64,000 nucleotides of DNA from NCBI GenBank assembly GCA_046293075.1, contig JBKBPL010000013.1, forward strand, positions 36,577 to 100,576. The letters run 5' to 3'. Within the stretch, counting starts at the first letter, position 1, and each line of letters opens with the position of its first letter. Positions 1 to 8,207 of this stretch are shown here, piece after piece. The position numbers and the translations under genes are program-made. This DNA comes from Ga0077530 sp046293075 (GTDB taxonomy: Bacteria > Pseudomonadota > Alphaproteobacteria > Rhizobiales > Hyphomicrobiaceae). Below the pieces are notes generated by a model. That model was not told where the DNA came from. It searched no databases and saw nothing but the letters and a program-made list of their open reading frames with translations.

Positions 1-1410
1 CTCAAGCGAGGTCGGCACCTCGAAGCCGAAGGCCGGATCGAGCCGCATGGGCTGGCTCTTGAGCGTGCCCGACAGCGCGGCATTGAGCAGGGCCCGGGTC
101 GCTTTGATCGGCATGCGCTGGCCGACGCCGTACTTGCCGCCGGTCCAGCCGGTGTTGACCAGCCAGCAGTCCACATTGTGCTTGGCGATCAGCTCGCGCA
201 GCATGTTGCCATAGACGCTCGGGTGGCGCGGCATGAACGGCGCCCCGAAGCAGGTCGAGAAGGTTGCCTGGGGCTCGTTGCCCACACCCTTCTCCGTGCC
301 CGCGACCTTCGCGGTATAGCCGGAGAGGAAATGGTACATCGCCTGGCTCGGCGTCAGCTTGGCGATCGGCGGCATGACGCCAAACGCGTCGGCGCACAGC
401 ATCACGATGTTGCGCGGGTGGCCGGCGATGCCCGTAGGGCTCGCGTTGGCGATGAACTCGAGCGGGTAGGCCGAACGGGTATTCTCGGTCAGGCGTCCAT
501 CGTCGAAGTCAGGCTCGCCGTTTTCATTCAGGATCACATTCTCAAGCACGGTCCCGAAGCGGTTCGACGCAGCCCAGATCTGGGGCTCGGCTTCTTCCGA
601 CAGGCGTATGGTCTTGGCGTAGCACCCGCCCTCGAAATTGAACACGCCGTCCGGCGACCATCCATGCTCGTCGTCGCCGAGCAGGATGCGGCCCGGATCG
701 GCGGAGAGCGTTGTCTTGCCGGTGCCTGAAAGGCCGAAGAACACCGCCGCGTCGCCCCCCTTGCCGACGTTTGCCGAGCAATGCATCGGCATCACGCCCC
801 GCTCCGGCATCAGATAGTTGAGGAACGAGAAGACGGACTTCTTGGTCTCGCCCGCATAGGAGGTGCCGCCGATCAGCACCAGCCGACGGGTGAAATCGCA
901 GGCGATCACGGTCTCCGTGCGGCAGCCGTGACGCGCCGGATCGGCGCGGAAAGTCGGCAAGTTGACGACCGTGAATTCGGGCTTGAAGGCGACAAGCTCG
1001 GCAGCGGTCGGGCGGCGCAGGAGATGGCGAATGAACGCGGCATGCCAAGCATATTCGCAGAAGATGCGCGTGTTCAGCCGGTGCTTGGGATCGGCGCCGG
1101 CGAAGAGATCTTGAACAAAAAGCTCACGCGAGGCCGCATGAGCTTTGAAGTCCTCGAGCAGGATGTCGAAATGTTTCCGCGTGATGGGTTTATTATTCTC
1201 CCACCAGATGCTCTCCTCCGTCGCCCCATCACGGATGGTGAACTTGTCCTGGGCGGAACGGCCTGTATGGGCGCCGGTCTCGACGACGAGCGCGCCAGTC
1301 GCAGCAAAATGCGCCTCGCCGCGGCGAATGGACTCCTCGATCAGCTCCACGAGCGGCCGATTATGGCGAACGGCGGAGGGAACACTCAAAGAAAACGTCT
1401 CGTTGCTCAT
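1..1410 (-). CDS. pckA: Phosphoenolpyruvate carboxykinase (ATP), C-terminus beyond window
   Basis: This enzyme converts oxaloacetate and ATP to PEP, CO2 and ADP, the entry step of gluconeogenesis from organic acids, in the cytosol. The 470 visible codons begin MSNETFSLSVP and show the family P-loop GLSGTGKTTLSADP near residue 230, then LLGDDEHGWSPDGVFNFEGG and GYTAKVAGTEKG. The family is about 530-540 residues, so roughly 65 C-terminal residues lie past the left edge. The start is the only in-frame ATG directly before the conserved N-terminus. The gene stands alone after a 410-bp upstream gap. In many Rhizobiales chvI/chvG lie beside pckA; here queF does. Identification is firm. Confidence 0.96.
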   Translation of the reverse strand, partial: MSNETFSLSVPSAVRHNRPLVELIEESIRRGEAHFAATGALVVETGAHTGRSAQDKFTIRDGATEESIWWENNKPITRKHFDILLEDFKAHAASRELFVQDLFAGADPKHRLNTRIFCEYAWHAAFIRHLLRRPTAAELVAFKPEFTVVNLPTFRADPARHGCRTETVIACDFTRRLVLIGGTSYAGETKKSVFSFLNYLMPERGVMPMHCSANVGKGGDAAVFFGLSGTGKTTLSADPGRILLGDDEHGWSPDGVFNFEGGCYAKTIRLSEEAEPQIWAASNRFGTVLENVILNENGEPDFDDGRLTENTRSAYPLEFIANASPTGIAGHPRNIVMLCADAFGVMPPIAKLTPSQAMYHFLSGYTAKVAGTEKGVGNEPQATFSTCFGAPFMPRHPSVYGNMLRELIAKHNVDCWLVNTGWTGGKYGVGQRMPIKATRALLNAALSGTLKSQPMRLDPAFGFEVPTSLE

Positions 1411-1820
1411 GCGGATATCACTGTCTGCCGGAAGATCGCCGTTCTGAGAGTCCGGTGCCGCAGGATGTTGTCCCGACCGCTCAACGACGGGGGAGCGGCC
1501 AACGTTGAAGGACGTTCAACCGCAATCTTGACGGCTCCGCGCTTTCCAGAAGGAACGCCTCTAAGCAAACCCCTCATTGTTCACAACCCGACCTTTAGTC
1601 GCACGGTCGGCCACCCCGCCTGCGCGTACCAATGGCCTTCTGTTCAACCGACTGGCCACACAAGTGTTCCATTGTTAGCACTCGCAATGCAAAAGTCGTG
1701 ACATATCAATGCTGCATGCGCGAACGTCCACCGTCCGCCCTGGAAACGTGGTGAATAGCGTCGCGCAGCGGCACACCGGCCGGAATATGCGTCTGCCGCT
1801 CCGGCATACAGTCGCACCGA
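1411..1820. promoter_or_regulatory. pckA upstream region with an operator-like inverted repeat
   Basis: This 410-bp gap lies between the 3' end of queF and the start of pckA and must hold the pckA promoter. At 1504-1520 there is a perfect inverted repeat, GTTGAA, five bases, TTCAAC, centred about 100 bp before the pckA ATG. That shape and distance fit a dimeric regulator site, but I cannot name the protein. The part nearer queF is less GC-rich and I see no coding sequence in it. Confidence 0.4.
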
Positions 1821-2267
1821 CTATCCGCGCCCGCGATATGGCGCCACCCCCTGCTCCGGCAGCCACACGCCGTCCGGGCAGGGCCCCGTCTGCCAGAAGA
1901 CGTCGATGGGGATGCCGCCGCGCGGGTACCAGTAGCCGCCAATCCTGAGGAACTTCGGCGCCAGAAGCACGACGAGCCGCTTGGCTATGGCGATCGTGCA
2001 GTCCTCGTGGAAGGCGCCGTGATTGCGGAAAGCGCCGAGATAGAGCTTCAGCGACTTTGATTCCACGATCCAATCGCCGGGAACGTAGTCAATGACCAGA
2101 TGCGCGAAGTCGGGCTGGCCGGTGACGGGGCAGAGGGAGGTGAACTCCGGCGCCGTGAAGCGGGCGACATACAGCGTATCCGGGTGCGGGTTCGGCACGC
2201 GGTCGAGAACCGCCTCGTCGGGGCTCTGCGGCAGGGCCGACTGCCGGCCAAGAGCTGGCGTCGTCAT
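1821..2267 (-). CDS. queF: NADPH-dependent 7-cyano-7-deazaguanine (preQ0) reductase
   Basis: QueF reduces the nitrile of preQ0 to the aminomethyl group of preQ1 in queuosine biosynthesis. The 148-residue protein has the unimodular QueF size. It shows FTSLCPVTGQPDFA with the catalytic Cys, the ESKSLKLYLGAFRNHGAFHE stretch typical of the family and, further on, GGIPIDVFW. I chose the ATG at 2267 because GGGAGG sits seven bases upstream; a TTG at 2285 is also in frame. The upstream gene yhhQ ends 14 bp before this start, so the pair is very likely one transcript. Confidence 0.95.
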   Translation of the reverse strand: MTTPALGRQSALPQSPDEAVLDRVPNPHPDTLYVARFTAPEFTSLCPVTGQPDFAHLVIDYVPGDWIVESKSLKLYLGAFRNHGAFHEDCTIAIAKRLVVLLAPKFLRIGGYWYPRGGIPIDVFWQTGPCPDGVWLPEQGVAPYRGRG

Positions 2268-2281
2268 GGGGGCGCCTCCCC

Positions 2282-2839
2282 TCAAGCGGGCGCGAGGCCG
2301 AGCCGCGCATCACGGCGGCGCAGCCAGACAATAAAGGGGATCGCCGCGAGGACCATCCACGACTTCCCCATCACCTGCCCGAGCAGGTAGTCGAGGCTGC
2401 CGAAGGCGAGATAGAGGAAGATGATGCTGTCGATCACGAGGCCGACGAAACTGCTCGCGACGACGGCGGTGACGAGGCGGCGGCGCTGCAGCGGCGTATA
2501 GACGGCGAGATCGGCCATCTCCGCGACGAGAAACGCCATGCCCGAGGCGATCACGAGCGCTGGCGGCGCGAGGAACGCCGAGAGCGCGGCACCGGCCACC
2601 ACGGCCCCCGCGGCCCAGCCGACGCCGAGACGGCGCTGCACGAGGTCGCGCAATACGAGCGCGAGGCCGATCATCGTCACGCCCGTCGGCGCCATGATGC
2701 CAAACCCGACCGGCATGAGGCACGGCCCGTTCGGCACGCACCGCGTGCCGACATTGCCGATGAGCCAGTTGGCGGCGGGAATGCAGAGCGCGAAGCCTGC
2801 GAGAAACAGCAGGCCTTCGGCGCGACGACGGTCGAGCAT
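2282..2839 (-). CDS. yhhQ: YhhQ/VUT-family queuosine precursor transporter
   Basis: This 185-residue protein is strongly hydrophobic with about six membrane segments (for example FLAGFALCIPAANWLIG, the VVAGAALSAFLAPPALV region, and WMVLAAIPFIVWL near the end). VUT/YhhQ family members import the queuosine precursors preQ0 and preQ1 across the inner membrane. Assignment rests on the family-like sequence (PTGVTMIGLALVLRDLVQRR, MADLAVYTPLQRR) and on the position directly upstream of queF in the same direction. Together they would take up preQ0 and reduce it. The substrate is inferred from family and neighbour. Confidence 0.85.
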   Translation of the reverse strand: MLDRRRAEGLLFLAGFALCIPAANWLIGNVGTRCVPNGPCLMPVGFGIMAPTGVTMIGLALVLRDLVQRRLGVGWAAGAVVAGAALSAFLAPPALVIASGMAFLVAEMADLAVYTPLQRRRLVTAVVASSFVGLVIDSIIFLYLAFGSLDYLLGQVMGKSWMVLAAIPFIVWLRRRDARLGLAPA

Positions 2840-2952
2840 GGGATGTATCTCCGATTTATAAAGCGCAACGAGATGGCGCGCTCAGACGCCGGGTCAGCCC
2901 GACGCCCGTGTGGATAGGGCAATTGGGTAGAAAAGGAAAGGGTGGAGCAGGT

Positions 2953-3411
2953 CTATTCCGGGATGTCCGGCTCGACGACCTTGGCAAGCTGCATCAGCGA
3001 CTGCTGCCAGCCGAGATAGCAGGCGTCCGGCGGGATGACAGCGGGTATGCCCGCCTGCTCGATGTTGATCTCGGTGCCCACCGATACGGCCTTCAGCCTA
3101 ACCGTCACATGCATGGTGCCCGGCAGATTGGGGTCGTCGAAGCGGTCCGTGTAGCGGAGGCGCTCATGCGGCACGAGTTCCAGATACTCGCCGCCGAACG
3201 AATGGCTCTTGCCTGTCGTGAAGTTCGTGAACGACATCCTGAACGTGCCCCCGACCTTCGGCTCCAGGTGATGGACGCGGCATGTGAAGCCATACGGCGG
3301 CAGCCACTTGGCCATGGCGTCGGCATCAAGAAAGGCGCGGTAGACCTTCTCGGGCTTGGCAGCCAATACGCGGTGCAGGCGAACGGTACCGGTCTCTTGC
3401 TTGTCGGACAT
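2953..3411 (-). CDS. SRPBCC / AHSA1-like domain protein
   Basis: The 152-residue protein is a single START-like hydrophobic-pocket domain. It begins TVRLHRVLAAKPEKVYRAFLDADAMAKWLPP, the usual AHSA1/SRPBCC opening with the KVYRAF and KWLPP marks, followed by a beta-rich middle (GGTFRMSFTNF, GEYLELVPHERLRYTDRF) and a C-terminal helix (GWQQSLMQLAKVVE). Such proteins bind small hydrophobic ligands or act as co-chaperone-like factors; the ligand here cannot be told. It is monocistronic by spacing. Confidence 0.85.
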   Translation of the reverse strand: MSDKQETGTVRLHRVLAAKPEKVYRAFLDADAMAKWLPPYGFTCRVHHLEPKVGGTFRMSFTNFTTGKSHSFGGEYLELVPHERLRYTDRFDDPNLPGTMHVTVRLKAVSVGTEINIEQAGIPAVIPPDACYLGWQQSLMQLAKVVEPDIPE

Positions 3412-3526
3412 GAAGCTTTATCCTTTCGCTAGCGGAGCGGCATCTTCTCACCGCTCCATGCCAGCTAGACGATCTCAGCGCGCTCAGTCCGACAGGTGGC
3501 CAGCACTAAATCTCGGGATCGAGGCG

Positions 3527-4012
3527 CTAGCTGTCCCCCGCCACACTGATCAGCCGCGCTCCAATCGCAGCGGCCAGCCGCCGCGGATCGACCTCGAAGA
3601 CGGCCTCGGGCGAGCCAGCAGCGGCCCAGACGGCTTCGTATTGCAGCAGATCCTTGTCGATCCACGTCGGCAGAGGCTGGGCGTGGCCGAACGGCGGAAT
3701 GCCGCCAATCGCGAAGCCGGTGACCTCGCGCACGAACGCCGCGTCCGGGCGATCCAGCGCCTCCCCGATGATCCCGGCCACGCCGGCCTGATCGACCCGG
3801 TTGGCCCCCGACACGAGCAGCAGGACAGGCTTGCCGCTCTCTCTACCGCGAAACACCAGCGACTTGATGATCTGGCCGACCGCACAGCCGCAGGCGGCCG
3901 CGGCTTCCTCCGCCGTGCGCGTCGACTGCGCCATCTCGACCACCCGCACGGCCAGCCCCAGCGCATCCGCCGCCTGCTGCACCCGCCGCGGCGCCGGCTT
4001 CAGCTCACGCAT
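3527..4012 (-). CDS. YbaK/EbsC-family aminoacyl-tRNA deacylase
   Basis: The 161-residue protein matches the YbaK/ProX-like fold: an N-terminal ALGLAVRVVEMAQSTRTAEEAAAACG, then VGQIIKSLVFRG with the conserved lysine, GANRVDQAGVAGIIGE, and VTGFAIGGIPPFGHAQP, which is the GGxxPxG loop of the substrate pocket. Members remove wrongly attached amino acids from tRNA (for example Cys- or Ala-tRNA(Pro)). The specific substrate cannot be read from the sequence. It lies divergently from gatCA, another tRNA-charging function, with a 110-bp shared upstream region. Confidence 0.88.
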   Translation of the reverse strand: MRELKPAPRRVQQAADALGLAVRVVEMAQSTRTAEEAAAACGCAVGQIIKSLVFRGRESGKPVLLLVSGANRVDQAGVAGIIGEALDRPDAAFVREVTGFAIGGIPPFGHAQPLPTWIDKDLLQYEAVWAAAGSPEAVFEVDPRRLAAAIGARLISVAGDS

Positions 4013-4122
4013 CGCGATTTTCCCTCATCAGCCCATGGCTTAACGCCATTGTTGCGCAGCGGGAGACGCGCCGCTATCAGTGCGGCACGAAACCCGTCCC
4101 CAATATCGGCACAGGATAGAGC

Positions 4123-4410
4123 ATGCAGGTCGACGAGGCGACCGTCCGCCGGATCGCGCGGCTGGCGCGGATCAGGATCACCGACGAGGAAGCCAGGGCG
4201 CTCGAAGGCGAGCTGTCCGGCATCCTGGCGTGGGTCGAGCAGCTCGGCGAGGTCAACACGGACACTGTGCCGCCGATGACCCGAGTCGCCGACATGAAGC
4301 TCAAGAAGCGCCCGGACGTGGTCACGGACGGCGAGAAGGCCGACGAGATCCTCGCCAATGCACCGATGAGCGAGGACAACTATTTCGTCGTCCCCAAGGT
4401 GGTGGAGTGA
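4123..4410 (+). CDS. gatC: Aspartyl/glutamyl-tRNA amidotransferase subunit C
   Basis: GatC is the 95-residue small subunit that stabilises the GatA-GatB interface of the amidotransferase making Gln-tRNA(Gln) and/or Asn-tRNA(Asn). The protein reads MQVDEATVRRIARLARIRITDEEA, a typical GatC N-terminus, and ends DNYFVVPKVVE. It is followed four bases later by gatA. gatB is not in this window, which is common in alphaproteobacteria. Confidence 0.96.
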   Translation: MQVDEATVRRIARLARIRITDEEARALEGELSGILAWVEQLGEVNTDTVPPMTRVADMKLKKRPDVVTDGEKADEILANAPMSEDNYFVVPKVVE

Positions 4411-4414
4411 GCGC

Positions 4415-5905
4415 TTGACCGATCTCACCAAACTGACGCTCGCCGAGGCCCGCGACGGTCTTGCCGCGAAGAAGTTCAGCGCCAGCGAGCTGACGCGCGC
4501 GTTCCTCGACGCGATCAATAAGGCCAACCCGCACCTCAATGCCTATGTGCTGCCGACGCCGGACCATGCCCTCGCGCAGGCCAAAGCGAGCGATGAGAGG
4601 CTCGCCAAGGGGCAGGCGCGACCACTCGAAGGTCTGCCGATCGGCAACAAGGATCTTTTCTGCACCAAGGGCATCCGCACCACGGCCTGCTCGCGCATTC
4701 TCGACGACTTCAAGCCGACCTATGAATCGACCGTAGGACAGAATTTGTGGGATGCCGGCGCCGTCATGCTCGGCAAGCTCAACAACGACGAGTTCGCCAT
4801 GGGCTCGTCGAACGAGACGAGCGCCTTCGGGCCCGTCGTCAATCCCTGGCGGCGCACCCGCCACGGCCGGATCGACAACGCGAAGCTGGTGCCGGGCGGA
4901 TCTTCCGGCGGCTCGTCAGCGGCCGTCTCCGCTGACCTCTGCCTCGGCGCGACCGCGACCGACACCGGCGGCTCGATCCGCCAGCCCGCCGCGCTGACCG
5001 GCACCGTCGGCATCAAGCCCACGTACGGCCGCTGCTCGCGCTGGGGCATCGTCGCCTTTGCCTCCTCCCTCGATCAGGCCGGCCCGATCGCCAAGACCGT
5101 GCGCGATGCGGCGATCCTGCTGCGCCACATGGCCGGGCACGATCCCAAGGATTCGACCAGCGTCGATCTGCCGGTCCCGGACTACGAGGCGGAGATCGGG
5201 CGCAGCGTCAAGGGCCTGCGCGTCGGCGTGCCGAAGGAGTACCGCGTCGACGGCATGTCCGCCGAAGTCGAGGCGCTCTGGCAGAAGGGCATTCAGTGGC
5301 TCAAGGACGCGGGCGCGACCATCCACGACATCTCGCTGCCGCACACGAAGTATGCGCTGCCGGCCTACTACATCGTCGCGCCGGCCGAATGCTCGTCGAA
5401 CCTCGCGCGCTACGATGGCGTGCGCTACGGCCTGCGCGTGCCGGGCAAGGATCTCATCGACACCTATGAGGCGACACGCGCGGCCGGCTTCGGCAAAGAG
5501 GTCAAGCGGCGCGTGCTGATCGGCACCTACGTGCTCTCGGCCGGCTACTACGACGCCTACTATCTCAAGGCGCAGAAGGTGCGCACCTTGATCAAGCGCG
5601 ACTTCGATGCCGCCTGGGGCGATGTGGATGTGGTGCTGACGCCCACGACCCCCTCCCCTGCTTTCGGCTTCGGCGAGAAGGCCGGCGACCCGATTGCGAT
5701 GTATCTTGAGGACATCTTCACGGTGACCGTGAATATGGCCGGGCTGCCCGGCCTTTCGGTGCCCGCAGGCCTTTCAGGCGAGGGCACGCCGATGGGGCTC
5801 CAGCTCATCGGCAAGCCGTTCGACGAAGGCACGCTGTTCCGCGCCGCGCAGGTCATCGAAAATGCCGCCGGCCGCTTCCCTGTACCGGACCGCTGGTGGA
5901 CTTGA
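4415..5905 (+). CDS. gatA: Aspartyl/glutamyl-tRNA amidotransferase subunit A (TTG start)
   Basis: GatA is the glutaminase/amidase subunit that releases ammonia from glutamine for transamidation of misacylated tRNA. The 496-residue protein has the complete amidase-signature triad: Lys79 in GNKDLF, cis-Ser163 in GGSSGGSS and the nucleophile Ser187 in TDTGGSIRQPA. The length is normal. The start is a TTG four bases after the gatC stop; no ATG exists near enough to include the conserved LTLAEARDGL beginning, so this start is well supported. Confidence 0.97.
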   Translation: MTDLTKLTLAEARDGLAAKKFSASELTRAFLDAINKANPHLNAYVLPTPDHALAQAKASDERLAKGQARPLEGLPIGNKDLFCTKGIRTTACSRILDDFKPTYESTVGQNLWDAGAVMLGKLNNDEFAMGSSNETSAFGPVVNPWRRTRHGRIDNAKLVPGGSSGGSSAAVSADLCLGATATDTGGSIRQPAALTGTVGIKPTYGRCSRWGIVAFASSLDQAGPIAKTVRDAAILLRHMAGHDPKDSTSVDLPVPDYEAEIGRSVKGLRVGVPKEYRVDGMSAEVEALWQKGIQWLKDAGATIHDISLPHTKYALPAYYIVAPAECSSNLARYDGVRYGLRVPGKDLIDTYEATRAAGFGKEVKRRVLIGTYVLSAGYYDAYYLKAQKVRTLIKRDFDAAWGDVDVVLTPTTPSPAFGFGEKAGDPIAMYLEDIFTVTVNMAGLPGLSVPAGLSGEGTPMGLQLIGKPFDEGTLFRAAQVIENAAGRFPVPDRWWT

Positions 5906-5915
5906 CTTTGCGCGA

Positions 5916-6989
5916 CTACGCGCGCGGCAGCAGCACCCAGTAGTCGAGATCGAGGATCACGCCGGGCGCATATTTGCCGGGCGCGGTTTCCAGCGGGAAT
6001 GAGCCGGGCGCGAGATCCTTGACACCGACGAGCCGCAGACGCAGCGCACCGACATCGCTGCGCCCCGGCAGCTCCGCCTTGTCGAGCACCTGCGACCAGG
6101 CATAGACGGTGTCGCCGGCAAACGCCGGCGCAACGTGCCGTCCGCCGTTGATCGCGGCGATATGGAAGGCATTGGCGAGGCCATTGAACGACAGCGCCCG
6201 CGCCAGCGAAATCACGACGCCGCCATAGACCAGCCGCCGCCCGAAGCGGCCCTGCCCCTCGACGTGCTGGTTGAAGTGCACGCGGGCGGTGTTCTGGTAG
6301 AGCCGGGTTGCGATCTGATGCTCGGCTTCCTCGATGGTCACGCCGTCGACGTGATCGATCTTCTCGCCGACCGAATAGTCATTCCAGAAGTGCACGGAAC
6401 CTGAGAGGGCCGTGTCCCATGACGCAACGTGCAGCGGCGGCACAGCCGCGCCGAGCTGATCGGCGGTAACGGCCGCGGGAAGCGTCGGAACGCAAGGTGT
6501 GGGTGCGGGCGCCGACTTGTCCCGCTTGCGCACCATGACCCAGCGGGCATAGGTGAGCACGGTGACGCCGTCCTGATTGATTCCGTTCGTGCGGACGTAG
6601 ACGATCCCCGAATCGCCGCTCGAATTCTCGCGCAGGCCCAGCACCTCGGAGGTCGCCGTCAGCGTATCGCCCGGATAGACAGGGGCGAGAAAGCGGCAGT
6701 CCGCATAGCCGAGATTTGCGATCGCGTTGAGCGAGATGTCGGGTACCGTCTTGCCGAGGATCACGTGAAAGACGATGAGATCATCGATGGGGGCTGTCGG
6801 GTATCCGATCGCACGCGCGAACGGCACCGAGGACTGCACCGCGAAGCGGCCGCCATAAAGGCCCTGATAGACGGCCACGTCGCCCTCGGTGATCGTGCGT
6901 GGCGTTGCGTGGGCCAGCACCTGGCCGACATGAAAGGTCTCGAAGAAGTTGCCGGCGCCGGATTTTGCCGTGGTTGTGCTTGATGTCAT
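5916..6989 (-). CDS. mch: Mesaconyl-CoA hydratase (double MaoC/hot-dog)
   Basis: Mesaconyl-CoA hydratase hydrates mesaconyl-C1-CoA to beta-methylmalyl-CoA in the ethylmalonyl-CoA pathway of acetyl-CoA assimilation. The 357-residue protein has two hot-dog domains. It shows the family stretches GNFFETFHVGQVLAHATPRT, TVPDISLNAIANLGYA, GEKIDHVDGVTIEEAEHQ and ALSFNGLANAFHIAAINGG, which I recognise from the Rhodobacter/Methylobacterium enzymes. I chose the ATG at 6989, just before the conserved NFFE start, rather than an upstream extension. It converges on gatA with a 10-bp gap. Other genes of the pathway are not in the window. Confidence 0.87.
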   Translation of the reverse strand: MTSSTTTAKSGAGNFFETFHVGQVLAHATPRTITEGDVAVYQGLYGGRFAVQSSVPFARAIGYPTAPIDDLIVFHVILGKTVPDISLNAIANLGYADCRFLAPVYPGDTLTATSEVLGLRENSSGDSGIVYVRTNGINQDGVTVLTYARWVMVRKRDKSAPAPTPCVPTLPAAVTADQLGAAVPPLHVASWDTALSGSVHFWNDYSVGEKIDHVDGVTIEEAEHQIATRLYQNTARVHFNQHVEGQGRFGRRLVYGGVVISLARALSFNGLANAFHIAAINGGRHVAPAFAGDTVYAWSQVLDKAELPGRSDVGALRLRLVGVKDLAPGSFPLETAPGKYAPGVILDLDYWVLLPRA

Positions 6990-7158
6990 CGCTCGTCTGC
7001 CGATAGCATGAGGCCAAGCTGGCACCGCTCCAAGAAAGGAGCCGGCGCGATCATGAAACGGTCTTGAGATTTTCGATACCCTTTTCGCGACTTTGCGGAG
7101 GTTGCGACGGACGAGCAATCGCCAAGGAGTCGCACAGGGCAAGGAGCTTGGGTCGCTC

Positions 7159-7989
7159 ATGACGTCGGAGATCGAACAACAAAAGGCAGGGACGCTGGCT
7201 GCCCAAGCCGATTCCGGGTCGGTCGAGGCCTCTCTTCAGGCGCTGCAGCGCGCCCTGGCCTCCGGCAGTGCCGCGACAGCGCAGGCGCGGTTCATCGCGG
7301 CTGTCGAACGGGCTCTCTTGCAGGATGCTGACGGGCCGCGGCAGGATGCCCACTGGCATCTTCATGATCTTGCGCTTGCCTGCGATCGCGCGGGCGAGGT
7401 GCTGCTCGCACACGAGCGGCTAGAGCCGGGCGTGGAGGCCCTCCGCCTGGGTCTGCGGATCCGCGAGCTGCTGTCTCACGCGACTGTGACCGATGACCTT
7501 TTCTGCGCCACGGTCGAGATACCAATCGAGCTTGCAGCAAGCCATTTCGCAATCGCGCACGCCTACCAGCGCGGCAGCCAGCCGGCCAAAGCACTCGCCG
7601 AATTGCAGGCCGGCATTGCCGCCTATCGGAACAAAGTCGAAAGCCGCGACGACCCCTATGCGCTCGACACGCTCGCCGCCCATCTCGAGGACGCCGGGCG
7701 CTGCGCCCGCGACGTTCCTGACCGCGAGGCCATGCGCGCCCTGTTCGCAGACAGTCTCGGCCTGCGCGAGCGGGCGGCGCAGCTCGCACCGGAGGACCCC
7801 GACTTTGCTCGCGCCTTCATCGAGGCCTGCGTCTGGCGCACCCCCGACCTTGGCAAGGCGTCCGCCATGTGGCTGGACCGCGCGCGCCGCCTGCTTGCCG
7901 ATCGGGAAGCCGCGGCATGCCCGATACCGGGCACCGCGAGGCTGCGAAATCTCGTCGACACGGCCGGGGCGCCCTACCTGTCGCGCTGA
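7159..7989 (+). CDS. Protein of unknown function, alpha-helical (TPR-like)
   Basis: I do not recognise this 276-residue protein. It is predicted almost wholly helical, rich in Ala, Leu and Arg, with repeated pairs such as EASLQALQRALASGSAATAQ, HFAIAHAYQRGSQPAKALAE and DFARAFIEACVWRTPDLGKA that resemble TPR or Sel1 helices. It has no signal peptide or membrane segment. The ATG at 7159 has AGGAG about twelve bases upstream; an in-frame ATG at 7093 is less likely. It diverges from mch and precedes the molybdenum hydroxylase operon by about 220 bp, with no clear link to either. Confidence 0.6.
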   Translation: MTSEIEQQKAGTLAAQADSGSVEASLQALQRALASGSAATAQARFIAAVERALLQDADGPRQDAHWHLHDLALACDRAGEVLLAHERLEPGVEALRLGLRIRELLSHATVTDDLFCATVEIPIELAASHFAIAHAYQRGSQPAKALAELQAGIAAYRNKVESRDDPYALDTLAAHLEDAGRCARDVPDREAMRALFADSLGLRERAAQLAPEDPDFARAFIEACVWRTPDLGKASAMWLDRARRLLADREAAACPIPGTARLRNLVDTAGAPYLSR

Positions 7990-8207
7990 GCCCCGCCAGT
8001 CCCGAAAAGTGGCGCGCAGGTATGCCTCGGTTGTGACATCGCCCCTTGCCAAGCCGGGCCCGGACGGGTTGGAATGCTTGGCGTACCTGCGCACACCCTG
8101 CGCCGGCTGCCGGGCAAGGTCTCCTTGCAGCCGGTGTGCTCTCGCGCGGCGGCCAAATTCAACCCAGGATTCTATTCAGGCGAGCGAACGCACGAGGCAA
8201 ACACGGC

